A stretch of DNA of 64,000 nucleotides from an uncultured Lachnospiraceae bacterium (GTDB lineage Bacteria > Bacillota > Clostridia > Lachnospirales > Lachnospiraceae), in contig CANPYY010000001.1 of NCBI GenBank assembly GCA_947588675.1, forward strand, positions 80,289-144,288, written 5' to 3'. Of the stretch, positions 1 through 9,705 are shown piece by piece. The translations under genes and the position numbers were made by a program. The notes under the pieces are model-generated. The model worked only from the letters and a program-made list of their open reading frames with translations, was not told the DNA's origin and made no database searches. Within the stretch, counting starts at the first letter, position 1. Every line of letters starts with the position of its first letter.

Positions 1-2705
1 GGAGCAAGTCCGTCAGAAGATGCCGTAACCGTAAAACTTCCTTCATTATTAAGAGATTTTACTATCACAAGCGCCTTTCCGTTAAACGCCTGACGCAGCC
101 ATTTTCCATTCGTATCCTTATATCTTTCTTTTGATACGGGATTCCCGTTATCTACGCCTACAATTTCGCCGTCCCCTTCAATATTAAATTCTATCTGATT
201 TGATGCAATAGGCATAAAATTACCGTCTTTATCCAGTACATCTACCGTAATATAACTAAGGTCTGTTCCATTGCACGTTATAGTTTCCCTGTCGGCAGAT
301 GCTGAAAGGGAAGCAGGCTGTCCGGCAGTAACTACCTCATCCCGCGCTATCTCTGCTCCCGATTCATCATATGCCACTGCTTCAATCTTAGTCCCGATTT
401 TATATTCCCACGGAAGCGCCCATTCAAGATACAGGCGGTCGCTGTTTTCTGACTGCTGTCTGTACTCCTTCCCATAATCCGTCGTCATTTGTGCAAAATT
501 TTTTTTACCCTGTGACACGCCGTCTACAAACAACTCGACGGCAGGAGCGTTAGAATATATTCTTACCGGAATTTTTCCAACTGCATCATCACCGTAATTT
601 ACAATTTCCGCCTCATCCAGATATTCAAGCACTGTCTTGTCCGGATAAGTCACTTTTTTACGCATTGCATCATCTTCCCAGTTCCAGTGCGGCATTATAT
701 GTACCATTGGATTGTCCTTTACATCCGTCCACTGGCTCTGATACAGATAGTATCTGTCTTTTGCGAAACCACACGTATCAACAATACCGCAATAAGAACT
801 TTTAGCAGTGCCGTAAAAGGGTTCCGGTTCTCCTATATAATCAAAACCCGTCCATACAAACTGACCGGCAATAAACTGTCTGTCCCTGTCAAAAATAAGC
901 GCTTCCGTAACATTCCTTCCATATCTTGACGTACGGTTATCATACTCAGAAGCATGTTTTCCTGATACCGCATCATCTGCAAGATTGCCATCTACATTAT
1001 CTACGGCATGATTACCGGAAATCCATGGACTTGCATAATATCCTCTCGAACTTACCGTCATAGTAGTTTCCGATGCAAATATTTTCCAGTCGGGATTTTG
1101 TTCATGAAGCGAATCATAATATGCCTCTCCGTAATTAAGCCCTACTATATCAAGTTCATCATCCACCTGTTTAATTATTGCAGGATTTGACCAATCAACC
1201 TTATACTTGTTTTCACCCATGGACACCGGATGGTCTTCGTCCACATCTTTAACCCACTCTACCATTTCCTTAACATATTCTATGCCCTCATTATATGTTG
1301 TTTCCGTACATTCATTACCTATTCCCCATATAATGATACATGGACTGTTACGGTCCTTTTTCACTATCTGCTGCAAATCATATTTGCCCCATGTTATTCC
1401 TTCCTGCGCATCAGGGTGAGTACAGGAAGTCATAAAGAACTGTTTACCATAATCAGAATCATTTTTTCCGTCCCACCATGTATCAAATGATTCCTCAAAT
1501 ACCATTATCCCCATTTCATTACAAAGTTTTATAAACTTTGGAGATGCCGCATTGTGTGAAGTCCTGACAGCATTTGCTCCCATTTCTTTCATAATCGTAA
1601 GCTGGCGCCTGAAAGCCGCCTCATTACCACACGCTCCAAGCGCTCCCTGATCATGGTGCAGGCATACTCCCTGTATTTTCATATATTTTCCATTAAGGGA
1701 AAATCCTTTTTCCGCATCAAAAGTAAAATACTTAAATCCAAATGTATTTTCATATGTATCAATAACTTCACCATCTTTAAGTATTTCCGTTTTCATAACA
1801 TACAGCTTAGGCTCATCAGGAGTCCAAAGTTTTGGATTTTCTACCGTCATTTTCTGCATTAATGAAAATGTACCTGACGGCTCTACTGTTTCCTGTGAAC
1901 TTAACACCGGTTTTGAACCTGAATAAGCATTAACCCCGTAATAATTCATCACTGTATTCCTGACGCATATACCGGCAGCTTTATCTGTTTCATTTTCCAC
2001 GGTTGTAACTACTTCTACCGTAACTTTACCTGAACTGTATTCTTTTTCAAGGTCAGGCGTACGTATCACCACCCCATATTTTTCTATATGTACCGGATTC
2101 GTAACAGTTAAATATACGTCCCGGTATATTCCGCTGCCGCTGTACCATCTGCTTGTATAACCTGAGCCGTTTTCATTTGTGGCGTTCGTTACACTCACCG
2201 CAATTACATTCTGTGTTTTTCCATCACATACAACATAATCCGTTATATCAAATGAAAATGGCACATATCCATTTGGATAATTACCAACCAACTGCCCGTT
2301 CACATATATATAACTGTCCTGATATACTCCATCAAAATCAATATTAATTCTTTTGCCTGCATAACTTTCGGGTAAAGTAAAATGTTTTCTGTACCAGCCG
2401 TTTCCTCCGCGAAGCGAACCTACCGTCGAGCTTATCTGACTTTCAAAGTCCCTGTATATGCTCCAGTCATATGGCAAAGTAACCACGCTCCAGGCCGCAT
2501 CGTCATAATCTGCTTCATGAGGTTCCCCCGCCGGCTCCAGGCAAAACAACCAGTCATCATCAAAGTTCACTGTATTTTCATTTTTTCCATCCTCTGTTTC
2601 CGACACATATACATCATTTTGCGCACTCACCTCATACATTGGAACAATTCCGCATATAAGGGCCAATACAAGCAATATAACTGCCATTTTCCTAAATCTG
2701 TACAT
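1..2705 (-). CDS. Secreted GH2 family beta-galactosidase-like glycoside hydrolase (3' end outside window)
   Basis: About 901 residues are visible; the C-terminus lies beyond base 1. Translation from ATG 2705 (AGGAGG-type site at 2711-2717) starts with a signal peptide ending near VSA-Q (residues 1-29), so the enzyme is exported. Next come the GH2 sugar-binding jelly-roll (about 45-200), the immunoglobulin-like domain (about 205-310) and the TIM barrel (about 310-620). The acid/base Glu sits in WGIGNE at residue 465 and the nucleophile in FASET at residue 546, both intact. The C-terminal part (about 650-900) looks like the DUF4982 and Ig-like domains of long GH2 enzymes. The exact substrate (beta-galactoside or another beta-glycoside) cannot be told. 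A divergent AraC regulator adjoins it, which suggests sugar-induced control. Confidence 0.9.
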   Translation of the reverse strand, partial: MYRFRKMAVILLVLALICGIVPMYEVSAQNDVYVSETEDGKNENTVNFDDDWLFCLEPAGEPHEADYDDAAWSVVTLPYDWSIYRDFESQISSTVGSLRGGNGWYRKHFTLPESYAGKRINIDFDGVYQDSYIYVNGQLVGNYPNGYVPFSFDITDYVVCDGKTQNVIAVSVTNATNENGSGYTSRWYSGSGIYRDVYLTVTNPVHIEKYGVVIRTPDLEKEYSSGKVTVEVVTTVENETDKAAGICVRNTVMNYYGVNAYSGSKPVLSSQETVEPSGTFSLMQKMTVENPKLWTPDEPKLYVMKTEILKDGEVIDTYENTFGFKYFTFDAEKGFSLNGKYMKIQGVCLHHDQGALGACGNEAAFRRQLTIMKEMGANAVRTSHNAASPKFIKLCNEMGIMVFEESFDTWWDGKNDSDYGKQFFMTSCTHPDAQEGITWGKYDLQQIVKKDRNSPCIIIWGIGNECTETTYNEGIEYVKEMVEWVKDVDEDHPVSMGENKYKVDWSNPAIIKQVDDELDIVGLNYGEAYYDSLHEQNPDWKIFASETTMTVSSRGYYASPWISGNHAVDNVDGNLADDAVSGKHASEYDNRTSRYGRNVTEALIFDRDRQFIAGQFVWTGFDYIGEPEPFYGTAKSSYCGIVDTCGFAKDRYYLYQSQWTDVKDNPMVHIMPHWNWEDDAMRKKVTYPDKTVLEYLDEAEIVNYGDDAVGKIPVRIYSNAPAVELFVDGVSQGKKNFAQMTTDYGKEYRQQSENSDRLYLEWALPWEYKIGTKIEAVAYDESGAEIARDEVVTAGQPASLSASADRETITCNGTDLSYITVDVLDKDGNFMPIASNQIEFNIEGDGEIVGVDNGNPVSKERYKDTNGKWLRQAFNGKALVIVKSLNNEGSFTVTASSDGLA

Positions 2706-2744
2706 AAAAATACCTCCTGTTAAAATATATCTTTCATAATTTAT

Positions 2745-2773
2745 AGTATATATTTGCCTATTTTTCTATTCAA
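2745..2773 (-). promoter_or_regulatory. Sigma-A promoter of the GH2 gene
   Basis: Read on the minus strand: -35 TTGAAT (2768-2773), a 17-base spacer, and -10 TATACT (2745-2750), about 40 bases ahead of the GH2 start. It faces away from the AraC gene promoter, so both lie in one 207-base control region. Confidence 0.6.
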
Positions 2774-2849
2774 TTACTATAATTAACTTATTTACTTATT
2801 TTGAATTTTTGATATTATTAATAAATCAGGGATTTTTTGCATTTTATAG

Positions 2850-2878
2850 ATGACATTCTTACATATATATAATATAAT
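2850..2878 (+). promoter_or_regulatory. Promoter of the AraC-family regulator
   Basis: ATGACA (2850-2855), a 17-base spacer, then a perfect TATAAT (2873-2878), with GGAGG at 2902-2906 ahead of the ATG at 2913. The -35 box is imperfect, as expected for a regulator gene. Confidence 0.55.
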
Positions 2879-2912
2879 ATCATTATATTAACATAATTTT
2901 TGGAGGTCTTTT

Positions 2913-3758
2913 ATGCCTGATTATATTAATTCATTTGCAAACCTTAATGTTGAACTTGAACTCCCGTTTTACCTTCGCTCTACAGGTTATAATGCACAAA
3001 CCCATCCAATAGAATATCGCGAGGGTTATATGCGTCATTATATATGTATTGTGCTTGAAGGCGAGGTTTCCCTTAAAGCAGACTTATATTACTATAATTT
3101 AAAAAAGAACGATGGATTTTTTATACGCGCGCACGTACCGTTTTCATACCATGCGCTTTCTGAAAAATGCCGTACACAATGGATTACATTTGACGGTTAT
3201 GCAACTATACCGCTGTTTGCAAGGCTTGGATTGGAAAATTATATGATATTCCATAATCTTGACAGCATAAGCCTGTCGTATTTAATGTCGCAGATGTACT
3301 ATCTTGCAATAAATGATGACTTGACAAGCAAGCTTAACAATTCTGCGCTTACTTACCGTTTTCTTATTGATATATATACAATGTCTGAACAGGGGATAAT
3401 TTCTTCCAAAAATGCTTATACCAACAACGCCTTTTTATACGCAAAAAGATATATAGACCAGTTCTACATGAACGAACTGTCCCAGACAGAAATAGCAAAA
3501 GCTGCAGGAATTACCCCGCAGCATTTATGCCGTCTTTTTAAAAACAATATACATATAACGCCCATACGTTATCTCAATGAGGTACGTATAAAACAGGCTC
3601 AGATATTATTAAACAAAACTTCCCTTTCTATACTTACTATCGGTGAAAAGGTTGGTTTTACAACCCCGCATTACTTCTCCCAGACCTTTCATAAAATCAC
3701 CGGAAAAACTCCTTCCGAATACCGTGAAATAGCCCGGATTGCGGCCAACAGCAATTAA
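2913..3758 (+). CDS. AraC/XylS-family transcriptional regulator
   Basis: A 281-residue protein with the usual AraC layout: an N-terminal cupin-like effector domain (about 20-150, with the HYICIVLEGEV strand) and a C-terminal pair of helix-turn-helix motifs (about 180-277). The first HTH contains QTEIAKAAGITPQHLCRLFK and the second contains the family hallmark IGEKVGFTTPHYFSQTFHK. It is divergent from the secreted GH2 gene and shares its control region, so regulation of that enzyme by a sugar ligand is the simplest inference. Its last four bases overlap the 3' end of the convergent formate/nitrite channel gene. The start has a clear GGAGG site. Confidence 0.9.
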   Translation: MPDYINSFANLNVELELPFYLRSTGYNAQTHPIEYREGYMRHYICIVLEGEVSLKADLYYYNLKKNDGFFIRAHVPFSYHALSEKCRTQWITFDGYATIPLFARLGLENYMIFHNLDSISLSYLMSQMYYLAINDDLTSKLNNSALTYRFLIDIYTMSEQGIISSKNAYTNNAFLYAKRYIDQFYMNELSQTEIAKAAGITPQHLCRLFKNNIHITPIRYLNEVRIKQAQILLNKTSLSILTIGEKVGFTTPHYFSQTFHKITGKTPSEYREIARIAANSN

Positions 3759-4585
3759 CGTTTCCTATGCGCGTAATAATACACCGTACCAATACACAGC
3801 ATACCGCCAATAATATTACCGGCGGTTACGAATATAAGGCTCCTTACCGGCATACCTGAACATAACCGGCTGCACTGTTCGGCGGTTATGCCATAAAGTT
3901 CTTCCGCCTTTGATACATAATCAGGATTAACCGCTGCAAGCATACCTGCCGGAAGATAAAACATATTGGCAACACAGTGTTCAAACCCGCATATTACAAA
4001 CGCAGATATCGGGAAAAATATCGCAAGCAGCTTACCGCATACATCCTTGGCTGCTCCTGCCATAAGTATTGCAAGACATACAAGAATATTACATAAAATT
4101 CCGCTTATAACAGCAGTCTGCGGCGGTATCGTTGATTTTGCAATGGCAACTTTAATTGTATATGCTCCAAGTCCGCCCTGTGAATAGTCAAACTGTCCCG
4201 AGTAAAATACCAGAACTGATATTAATACCGCTCCAACAAGATTGGATATATATACCGTAATAAGATTGCAAAGCATTTTTTTAGCGCTTATTTTCCTATC
4301 CAGAAATGCCATTATCATAAGATTATTACCTGTGAAAAGTTCGGAACCGGTAAGCACTACCATCATAAGTCCTACAGGAAATACCATTCCGGTAACAAAT
4401 CTTGCAAGCCCGACATTAGTTATGCCGTGCGCCGCAACGCTGCTTGCCGCTCCGCCGAATGCAATAAATGCGCCCGCAAATATTCCAAGCATAATCATTT
4501 TTGCAATTCCAAGCTTAGACTTTGCAATACCTCCATTTATATTATTTTCAAGCACTTCCGCAGGGGAATAAAACTGCTTATCCAT
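3755..4585 (-). CDS. Formate/nitrite transporter family (FocA/NirC-like) channel
   Basis: A 276-residue integral membrane protein with six predicted helices, the standard FNT length. It carries the FNT signatures: the N-terminal amphipathic SPAEV segment, a half-repeat with GGAASSVAA, the Omega-loop region LTGSELFTGNN, and the central-histidine segment GFEHCVANMFYLPAG. Such pentameric channels move formate, nitrite, lactate or hydrosulfide. Sequence alone does not choose between them, but formate export fits a fermentative anaerobe. It has its own promoter at 4642-4670 and a GGAGAG ribosome site. No pyruvate-formate lyase or nitrite reductase lies nearby. Confidence 0.9.
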   Translation of the reverse strand: MDKQFYSPAEVLENNINGGIAKSKLGIAKMIMLGIFAGAFIAFGGAASSVAAHGITNVGLARFVTGMVFPVGLMMVVLTGSELFTGNNLMIMAFLDRKISAKKMLCNLITVYISNLVGAVLISVLVFYSGQFDYSQGGLGAYTIKVAIAKSTIPPQTAVISGILCNILVCLAILMAGAAKDVCGKLLAIFFPISAFVICGFEHCVANMFYLPAGMLAAVNPDYVSKAEELYGITAEQCSRLCSGMPVRSLIFVTAGNIIGGMLCIGTVYYYAHRKR

Positions 4586-4641
4586 ATATATCTCTCCATT
4601 CCATCCGTATTACAACGAAATTATATGTCCGTAATATGGTA

Positions 4642-4670
4642 ATAATAGCAAGGCCTCCCCGTATTGTCAA
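4642..4670 (-). promoter_or_regulatory. Strong sigma-A promoter of the FNT channel gene
   Basis: Minus strand: perfect -35 TTGACA (4665-4670), 17-base spacer, -10 TATTAT (4642-4647), ending 57 bases before the ATG. Confidence 0.7.
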
Positions 4671-4764
4671 ATACTGCTTTATATAAAATATTTCTGTCGG
4701 AAAAAGCAACATTTTCTTATTTTCTGCATAAAATATATCAATTAGTTTATTATGGGGTAACTAT

Positions 4765-5664
4765 ATGTATTTTATTATTTTACCTGTATTCTTTATCGCA
4801 GTTATATTTCTTATTATTTTTCATTTCAGGAAAAAGAAAATAATATGCCGTATAAAGTGTATGCCGCTTGCGGAAAAATGCTGTATATTAAATGAACTGG
4901 CCGCACCTTTAGGCTATCATTACGACCTCATCATGGATATATTTACAAGCAGGACAGACGCCTGGCAGAAAGATTACGGATATTCTGATATATACGACAA
5001 GGCGGCTCCGTTTTTCAATATGATATTTGACAACATGAAAGTATACTTTAATTATAACGGCAGAACATGGCTTATAGAACTGTGGAAAGGCCAGTACGGA
5101 ATCAATACCGGAAGTGAAATCGGCGTATATTATTCCGATAAAATACTTACAGATGCGGAAAGGCAAACTGCCTTTTTCAATGCGGCGGAAGAAAACGCTT
5201 TTATTGATATGTCCGCTTCTCTTTACTGCAAAGACCATTGTATATCGCATATACGCAAGACGCACTGGTGGCTTACAATGTTCCTTCCGGGTATTTTTTC
5301 CAATCCCGGACAGCTTAAATTAAAAACTACGCTGCGCTTTCCCGATTATGAAATGATGTCCTCATTTGTATGCGCCCTCCGCCACTCAGAATACGATTTA
5401 CAGATTCAGGACTTATGTGTCAGCCTTTTGAACGTATCTTTCACCTTTTCCGGTACAAATAAAAAACCATACATTTTAAAACGTATTTTCAGACGGTATA
5501 TACAATGTAAAAACAAATTGTTCTGTATGTTATACCGTTTTGTTACAAGACCTTTTTGCAGTACGGCAGACAGGCTTTTATATCTGTACTATTATCTGCC
5601 TTTCGCTTTTAAACGGACTATTCATATTAAACGTTATAAAAGGAGAGACTGGCATGGGATATAG
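4765..5664 (+). CDS. DUF4474 membrane-anchored protein
   Basis: 299 residues. A single N-terminal transmembrane helix (about 2-22) is followed by a short basic stretch. The core (about 45-215) has the hallmarks I associate with DUF4474: DIFTSRTDAWQKDYGY, MKVYFNY, and WLIELWKGQYGINTGSEIG. This family is found in clostridial genomes and has no known function. The C-terminus (about 240-299) is rich in Arg, Tyr and Cys. The gene overlaps the following phosphoesterase gene by 11 bases, so the two are translationally coupled and probably act together. The function is unknown; only the family assignment is offered. Confidence 0.75.
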   Translation: MYFIILPVFFIAVIFLIIFHFRKKKIICRIKCMPLAEKCCILNELAAPLGYHYDLIMDIFTSRTDAWQKDYGYSDIYDKAAPFFNMIFDNMKVYFNYNGRTWLIELWKGQYGINTGSEIGVYYSDKILTDAERQTAFFNAAEENAFIDMSASLYCKDHCISHIRKTHWWLTMFLPGIFSNPGQLKLKTTLRFPDYEMMSSFVCALRHSEYDLQIQDLCVSLLNVSFTFSGTNKKPYILKRIFRRYIQCKNKLFCMLYRFVTRPFCSTADRLLYLYYYLPFAFKRTIHIKRYKRRDWHGI

Positions 5665-6529
5665 AGGACGCATAAACAGGGCGTTTAAAAATGCGCCGGT
5701 TATTACGGCAGATGAAAATTCACGCTTCGTTTTATTTTCCGACTGCCACAGAGGCAACGGAACGCACAACGATAATTTCTTAAAGACACAGCATCTTTAT
5801 TTTGCCGCCCTAAAACACTACTACGATAATGGTTTCACCTATATAGAGCTTGGAGACGGCGACGAACTCTGGGAAAACAGAAGCATGGAACAGATTAAGG
5901 AAATACACAGCAACGTATTCTGGCTTCTCTCATTATTTTATCGGGAAAACCGCCTCTACATGCTGTATGGTAACCACGACATGGAAAAAAAGTTTAATTC
6001 TTTTTCAAGAAAAAACTTTTCTACCTATTTTTGTACCTCAAGCCAGTCATTTACAGGACTATGCCCCGATATAAAATTCTATCCGGGAATTATACTAAAG
6101 GATATACGTACAGGCGCCAGTCTGTATATCACACACGGGCACCAATCGTCGCTTCTTAATTCAACGCTCTGGCGTCTGGGACGTTTTCTTGTCAGATACG
6201 TCTGGAAACCACTTGAGCAGATTGGAATACTCGACCCTACTAACGCAGCAAAAAATTATACCGTCAAAAAACGTTCGGAACATAAGTTAAATACCTGGGC
6301 TGAAGAAAACAATAAAATTCTTATTACCGGACATACGCACAGGCCCATGTTAAACCAGGCGCCTTCTCTATACATTAATACGGGAAGCTGCGTTCATCCA
6401 AGATGTATTACCTGTATTGAAGCGGAAAACGGAGAACTTAAACTTGTAAAATGGTTTATGGGCACACGCAGTAACGGTAATTTTTATCTTGAACGCGAGG
6501 TCCTTTCCACAAGAGCGCTAAACTGTTAA
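5654..6529 (+). CDS. Calcineurin-like metallophosphoesterase
   Basis: 291 residues from ATG 5654, chosen because AGGAGAG lies just upstream at 5641-5647. An in-frame ATG further upstream (5540) would lie deep in the previous gene. The five metal motifs of the calcineurin-like fold are all present: DCHRG (near residue 30), GDGDELWE (near 68), GNHD (near 106), THGH, and GHTHRP near the C-terminus. The family hydrolyses phosphomono- or diesters with two metals. The GDGDELWE loop recalls UDP-2,3-diacylglucosamine hydrolase relatives, but no lipid A genes are seen, so the substrate is unknown. It overlaps the DUF4474 gene. Confidence 0.85.
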   Translation: MGYRGRINRAFKNAPVITADENSRFVLFSDCHRGNGTHNDNFLKTQHLYFAALKHYYDNGFTYIELGDGDELWENRSMEQIKEIHSNVFWLLSLFYRENRLYMLYGNHDMEKKFNSFSRKNFSTYFCTSSQSFTGLCPDIKFYPGIILKDIRTGASLYITHGHQSSLLNSTLWRLGRFLVRYVWKPLEQIGILDPTNAAKNYTVKKRSEHKLNTWAEENNKILITGHTHRPMLNQAPSLYINTGSCVHPRCITCIEAENGELKLVKWFMGTRSNGNFYLEREVLSTRALNC

Positions 6530-6598
6530 TATAAAACTCTTTAAAAATATTTTATATGTGCTATAATATCTGATAATTATAGCTATATGGAGGCTTAT

Positions 6599-7963
6599 AT
6601 GAACATTATTATTGTCGGCTGTGGAAAAGTAGGCGATACGCTTGCAGAACAGCTAAGCGGTGAAGATAATGACGTAACTGTAATAGACAGGGATTATTCC
6701 GCGGTACAGGCTCTCGCGGAAAAATATGATATTATGGGAATTGTAGGCAGTGGAACCGACCACAATGTTTTAAAAGAAGCAGGCGTTGAAAATTCAGACC
6801 TTCTTATCGCCGTTACCGGTTCGGATGAAAGGAATCTTCTCTGCTGCCTTATTGCAAAAAAAGCCGGCAACTGCCAGACTATTGCCCGCGTCAGGAACCC
6901 GGAATTTAACAGGCAAATCAGATATATAAAGGAAGAACTAGGACTTGCCATGGTAATTAACCCTGAATACGCTGCCGCAAAGGAAATTTCAAGGATTCTT
7001 GGTTTCCCCTCTGCAATAAAAATTGAAACCTTTGCAAAAGGACGCGCTGAAGTATTAAAATTCCGCATTCCGCCCGATTCGCTGCTTGATAATCTCCGGG
7101 TAAGCGAAATTACTACAAAGCTTCACTGCAACGAAGTACTGATATGCACTGTTGAACGGGGCGAACAGGTTATCATACCTGACGGTAATTTTACGCTTAA
7201 AGAAAAAGATATAGTATCGATAGTAGCCTCTCCAAAAAAAGCGAAACAATTTTTCAAAGCAATAAAAATCCAGACAAACCAGGTAAAAGATGCTATAATC
7301 ATAGGCGGCGGCAAAATTACCTTTTATCTTGCGCAGCAGCTTCTTGCCATGGGTATAGATGTTAAAATAATAGAAATAAACAGGACGCGCTGCGAGGAAC
7401 TAAGCGAACTGCTTCCACAGGCGACCGTTATATGCGGCGACGGCGTAAATAAGGAGCTGCTTATGGAAGAAGGTCTTACAAGGGCAGATTCTTTTGTCAC
7501 GCTTACAAATATGGATGAAGAGAATATACTGCTCTCGCTGTTCGCAAAAAGCAAAAATGATAATATGAATATTATTACAAAAATCAACAGCATTGATTTT
7601 TACGAGGTAATAAACAATCTGGATTTAGACAGCATTATATATCCAAAACATGTAACCGCGGAAAATATTGTGCGTTTTGTACGCGCAATGAAAAATTCCA
7701 TAGGAAGCAATGTGGAAACCCTGCACCACCTTGTAGACAACAAGGTAGAGGCGCTGGAATTCTGCATACGCGAAAACGCCCCCGTCCTCAATACGCCTCT
7801 TGAAAAATTAAGGCTTAAAAGCAACCTTCTGATTGGCTGCATTAACCGAAACGGAACCATTATTACTCCAAAAGGACAGGACATGCTTATCATGGGCGAC
7901 ACTGTAGTTGTTATCACGACAAATAAAGGGCTTAATGATATCAAAGATATTTTGAAAGATTGA
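6599..7963 (+). CDS. trkA: Trk potassium uptake regulator TrkA
   Basis: 454 residues from ATG 6599. This start follows TGGAGG at 6588-6593; an in-frame ATG at 6587 overlaps that site and is less likely. Two RCK halves are visible: a Rossmann NAD-binding motif IIIVGCGKVGDTLAEQL at the N-terminus, a first TrkA-C domain (about 140-218), a second Rossmann motif AIIIGGGKITFYLAQQL (about 228), and a second TrkA-C domain (about 370-454). It is the cytoplasmic gating ring of the TrkH channel, encoded 13 bases downstream. A TATAAT box at 6562-6567 may be the -10 of the trkAH promoter. Confidence 0.95.
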   Translation: MNIIIVGCGKVGDTLAEQLSGEDNDVTVIDRDYSAVQALAEKYDIMGIVGSGTDHNVLKEAGVENSDLLIAVTGSDERNLLCCLIAKKAGNCQTIARVRNPEFNRQIRYIKEELGLAMVINPEYAAAKEISRILGFPSAIKIETFAKGRAEVLKFRIPPDSLLDNLRVSEITTKLHCNEVLICTVERGEQVIIPDGNFTLKEKDIVSIVASPKKAKQFFKAIKIQTNQVKDAIIIGGGKITFYLAQQLLAMGIDVKIIEINRTRCEELSELLPQATVICGDGVNKELLMEEGLTRADSFVTLTNMDEENILLSLFAKSKNDNMNIITKINSIDFYEVINNLDLDSIIYPKHVTAENIVRFVRAMKNSIGSNVETLHHLVDNKVEALEFCIRENAPVLNTPLEKLRLKSNLLIGCINRNGTIITPKGQDMLIMGDTVVVITTNKGLNDIKDILKD

Positions 7964-7976
7964 GAGTACTTATATT

Positions 7977-9416
7977 ATGAACTACAAAATGATTATCCAC
8001 ATGTTGGGTCAGGTATGTTTATTTGAAGCATTATTTATGATACTTCCTCTTTTTGTATCATTAATTTACAGGGAAACGGATGGTTACGCCTATTTAATTA
8101 CAATGGCTTTCTGCCTTCTTTTCGGATTTTTATCCTCACGAATAAAAGTTAAAAACAAAAAAATATACGGCAGGGAAGGTCTTGTAATAGTTGCATTCAG
8201 TTGGATTATATTAAGTCTGTTCGGCTGTCTGCCTTTTTTCCTGTCAGGCGATATACCTTATTTTACAAATGCGCTCTTTGAAACCGTTTCAGGCTTTACT
8301 ACTACCGGTTCAAGTATACTTACGGATGTTGAGGCGCTTTCAAAAACAAACCTTTTCTGGAGAAGTTTTACACACTGGATTGGCGGCATGGGGGTACTTG
8401 TATTTATACTTGCGCTGCTTCCAATGAAAACCGGCGGAACCGGTATGCACATTATGCGCGCTGAGAGCCCCGGCCCAAGCGTAAGCAAACTTGTCCCAAA
8501 AGTTAAAACTACCGCAATGATACTGTACGCTATTTATCTTTCAATTACGGTAATACAGATTATTGTAATGTTATGCGCAGGCACGCCTCTGTTTGATGCC
8601 ATTACATTATCTTTTGGCTCTGCCGGCACCGGAGGTTTTTCAATTAAAAACGACGGTCTTGCAGGTTACTCTAACTTACAGCAGTCTATTGTAACCGTCG
8701 CCATGATATTATTTGGCGTAAATTTCAGCCTGTACCATCTGCTCATCCGCAAAAAGTTTTCACAGGCTTTTAAAATGACGGAAGTATGGACATATCTCGC
8801 AATCATTGCCGTTTCAACCTTATTGATTACATTAAACGTTTCACACCTGTTTCCTTCATTATACGAAGCATTTCACCACACCGCATTTCAGGTAGCTTCA
8901 ATAATTACTACTACCGGCTATTCTACCACTGACTTTAATACATGGCCGCCGTTGGCGCAGACCATACTTGTTATAATAATGTTTATAGGCGCATGCGCCG
9001 GCAGCACCGGAGGAGGAATTAAAGTTTCACGAATCATTCTTCTGCTGAAGGGAGTAAGGAAGGAAATTCTTATGATATGCCATCCCAGAAGCGTAAAGAA
9101 AATTAAAATGGACGGTCATACCGTAAGCCACGAGGTTATCCGTTCAATAAACGCTTTTATAATAGTATATGCCGTTATTTTCATAATATCGCTTCTAATC
9201 ATATCTCTTGATTCAAAAGATCTGGTAACTAATTTCACGGCTGTTGCCGCCACTCTGAACAATATAGGTCCCGGACTTAATATTGTAGGTCCTGCAGGTA
9301 ATTTTAACAGTTTTTCCGACTTATCCAAATATGTCCTTATGTTTGATATGCTGGCGGGACGTCTTGAACTTATGCCAATGCTTATACTTTTCGTACCGTC
9401 AACCTGGAAAAAATAA
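7977..9416 (+). CDS. trkH: Trk potassium channel subunit TrkH
   Basis: 479 residues, highly hydrophobic, the usual TrkH length. The four pore-loop filter segments can be read: GFTTTGSS, GSAGTGGFS, TTTGYSTTD and NNIGPGLN, each with its central glycine. It forms the membrane pore for potassium uptake and is gated by TrkA, whose gene ends 13 bases upstream. The start is preceded only by a weak GAGAG site, so translation is probably coupled to trkA. A bidirectional hairpin terminator follows the stop. Confidence 0.95.
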   Translation: MNYKMIIHMLGQVCLFEALFMILPLFVSLIYRETDGYAYLITMAFCLLFGFLSSRIKVKNKKIYGREGLVIVAFSWIILSLFGCLPFFLSGDIPYFTNALFETVSGFTTTGSSILTDVEALSKTNLFWRSFTHWIGGMGVLVFILALLPMKTGGTGMHIMRAESPGPSVSKLVPKVKTTAMILYAIYLSITVIQIIVMLCAGTPLFDAITLSFGSAGTGGFSIKNDGLAGYSNLQQSIVTVAMILFGVNFSLYHLLIRKKFSQAFKMTEVWTYLAIIAVSTLLITLNVSHLFPSLYEAFHHTAFQVASIITTTGYSTTDFNTWPPLAQTILVIIMFIGACAGSTGGGIKVSRIILLLKGVRKEILMICHPRSVKKIKMDGHTVSHEVIRSINAFIIVYAVIFIISLLIISLDSKDLVTNFTAVAATLNNIGPGLNIVGPAGNFNSFSDLSKYVLMFDMLAGRLELMPMLILFVPSTWKK

Positions 9417-9422
9417 AAAGCT

Positions 9423-9445
9423 AAGGGGCATCTAAAATGCCCCTT
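9423..9445. terminator. Bidirectional terminator between trkH and the aroC operon
   Basis: Stem AAGGGGCAT (9423-9431) pairs perfectly with ATGCCCCTT (9437-9445) around a five-base loop. A T-rich run follows on the minus strand and a short T run on the plus strand, so it can stop both convergent transcripts. Confidence 0.8.
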
Positions 9446-9453
9446 ACCAATTT

Positions 9454-9702
9454 TCAGCTCCGTTTTTTCATTTTACGCTCATAGCAGTCCAAATCTATTT
9501 CATATATCGAATTGTCATCTATTATAACCTTGGAGCGTGTTTCCCCCTGCGATGTTCCCGCACTATTTTTCACGTAGTCTTTATCGGATTTTCCTGTACA
9601 GGTATTGTTATAAAATCTCTGATAATTTCTCATAACTCTCCCACATCTTTCTTTAATAAGGCTGTCTGTATTATTGTATGAAGCCTGTATCAGATTTGTC
9701 AC
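9454..9702 (-). CDS. Small unknown protein downstream of aroC
   Basis: 82 residues if started at GTG 9702, which lies three bases after the aroC stop. An internal ATG gives a shorter version beginning MRNYQRFYNN. It is hydrophilic and charged, with no signal or membrane segment. The C-terminus DDNSIYEIDLDCYERKMKK looks structured. I do not recognise the family. It is the last gene of the aroC unit, between aroC and the bidirectional terminator. The absence of a good ribosome site argues for coupling to aroC translation, or for the shorter start. Confidence 0.5.
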   Translation of the reverse strand: MTNLIQASYNNTDSLIKERCGRVMRNYQRFYNNTCTGKSDKDYVKNSAGTSQGETRSKVIIDDNSIYEIDLDCYERKMKKRS

Positions 9703-9705
9703 CCG

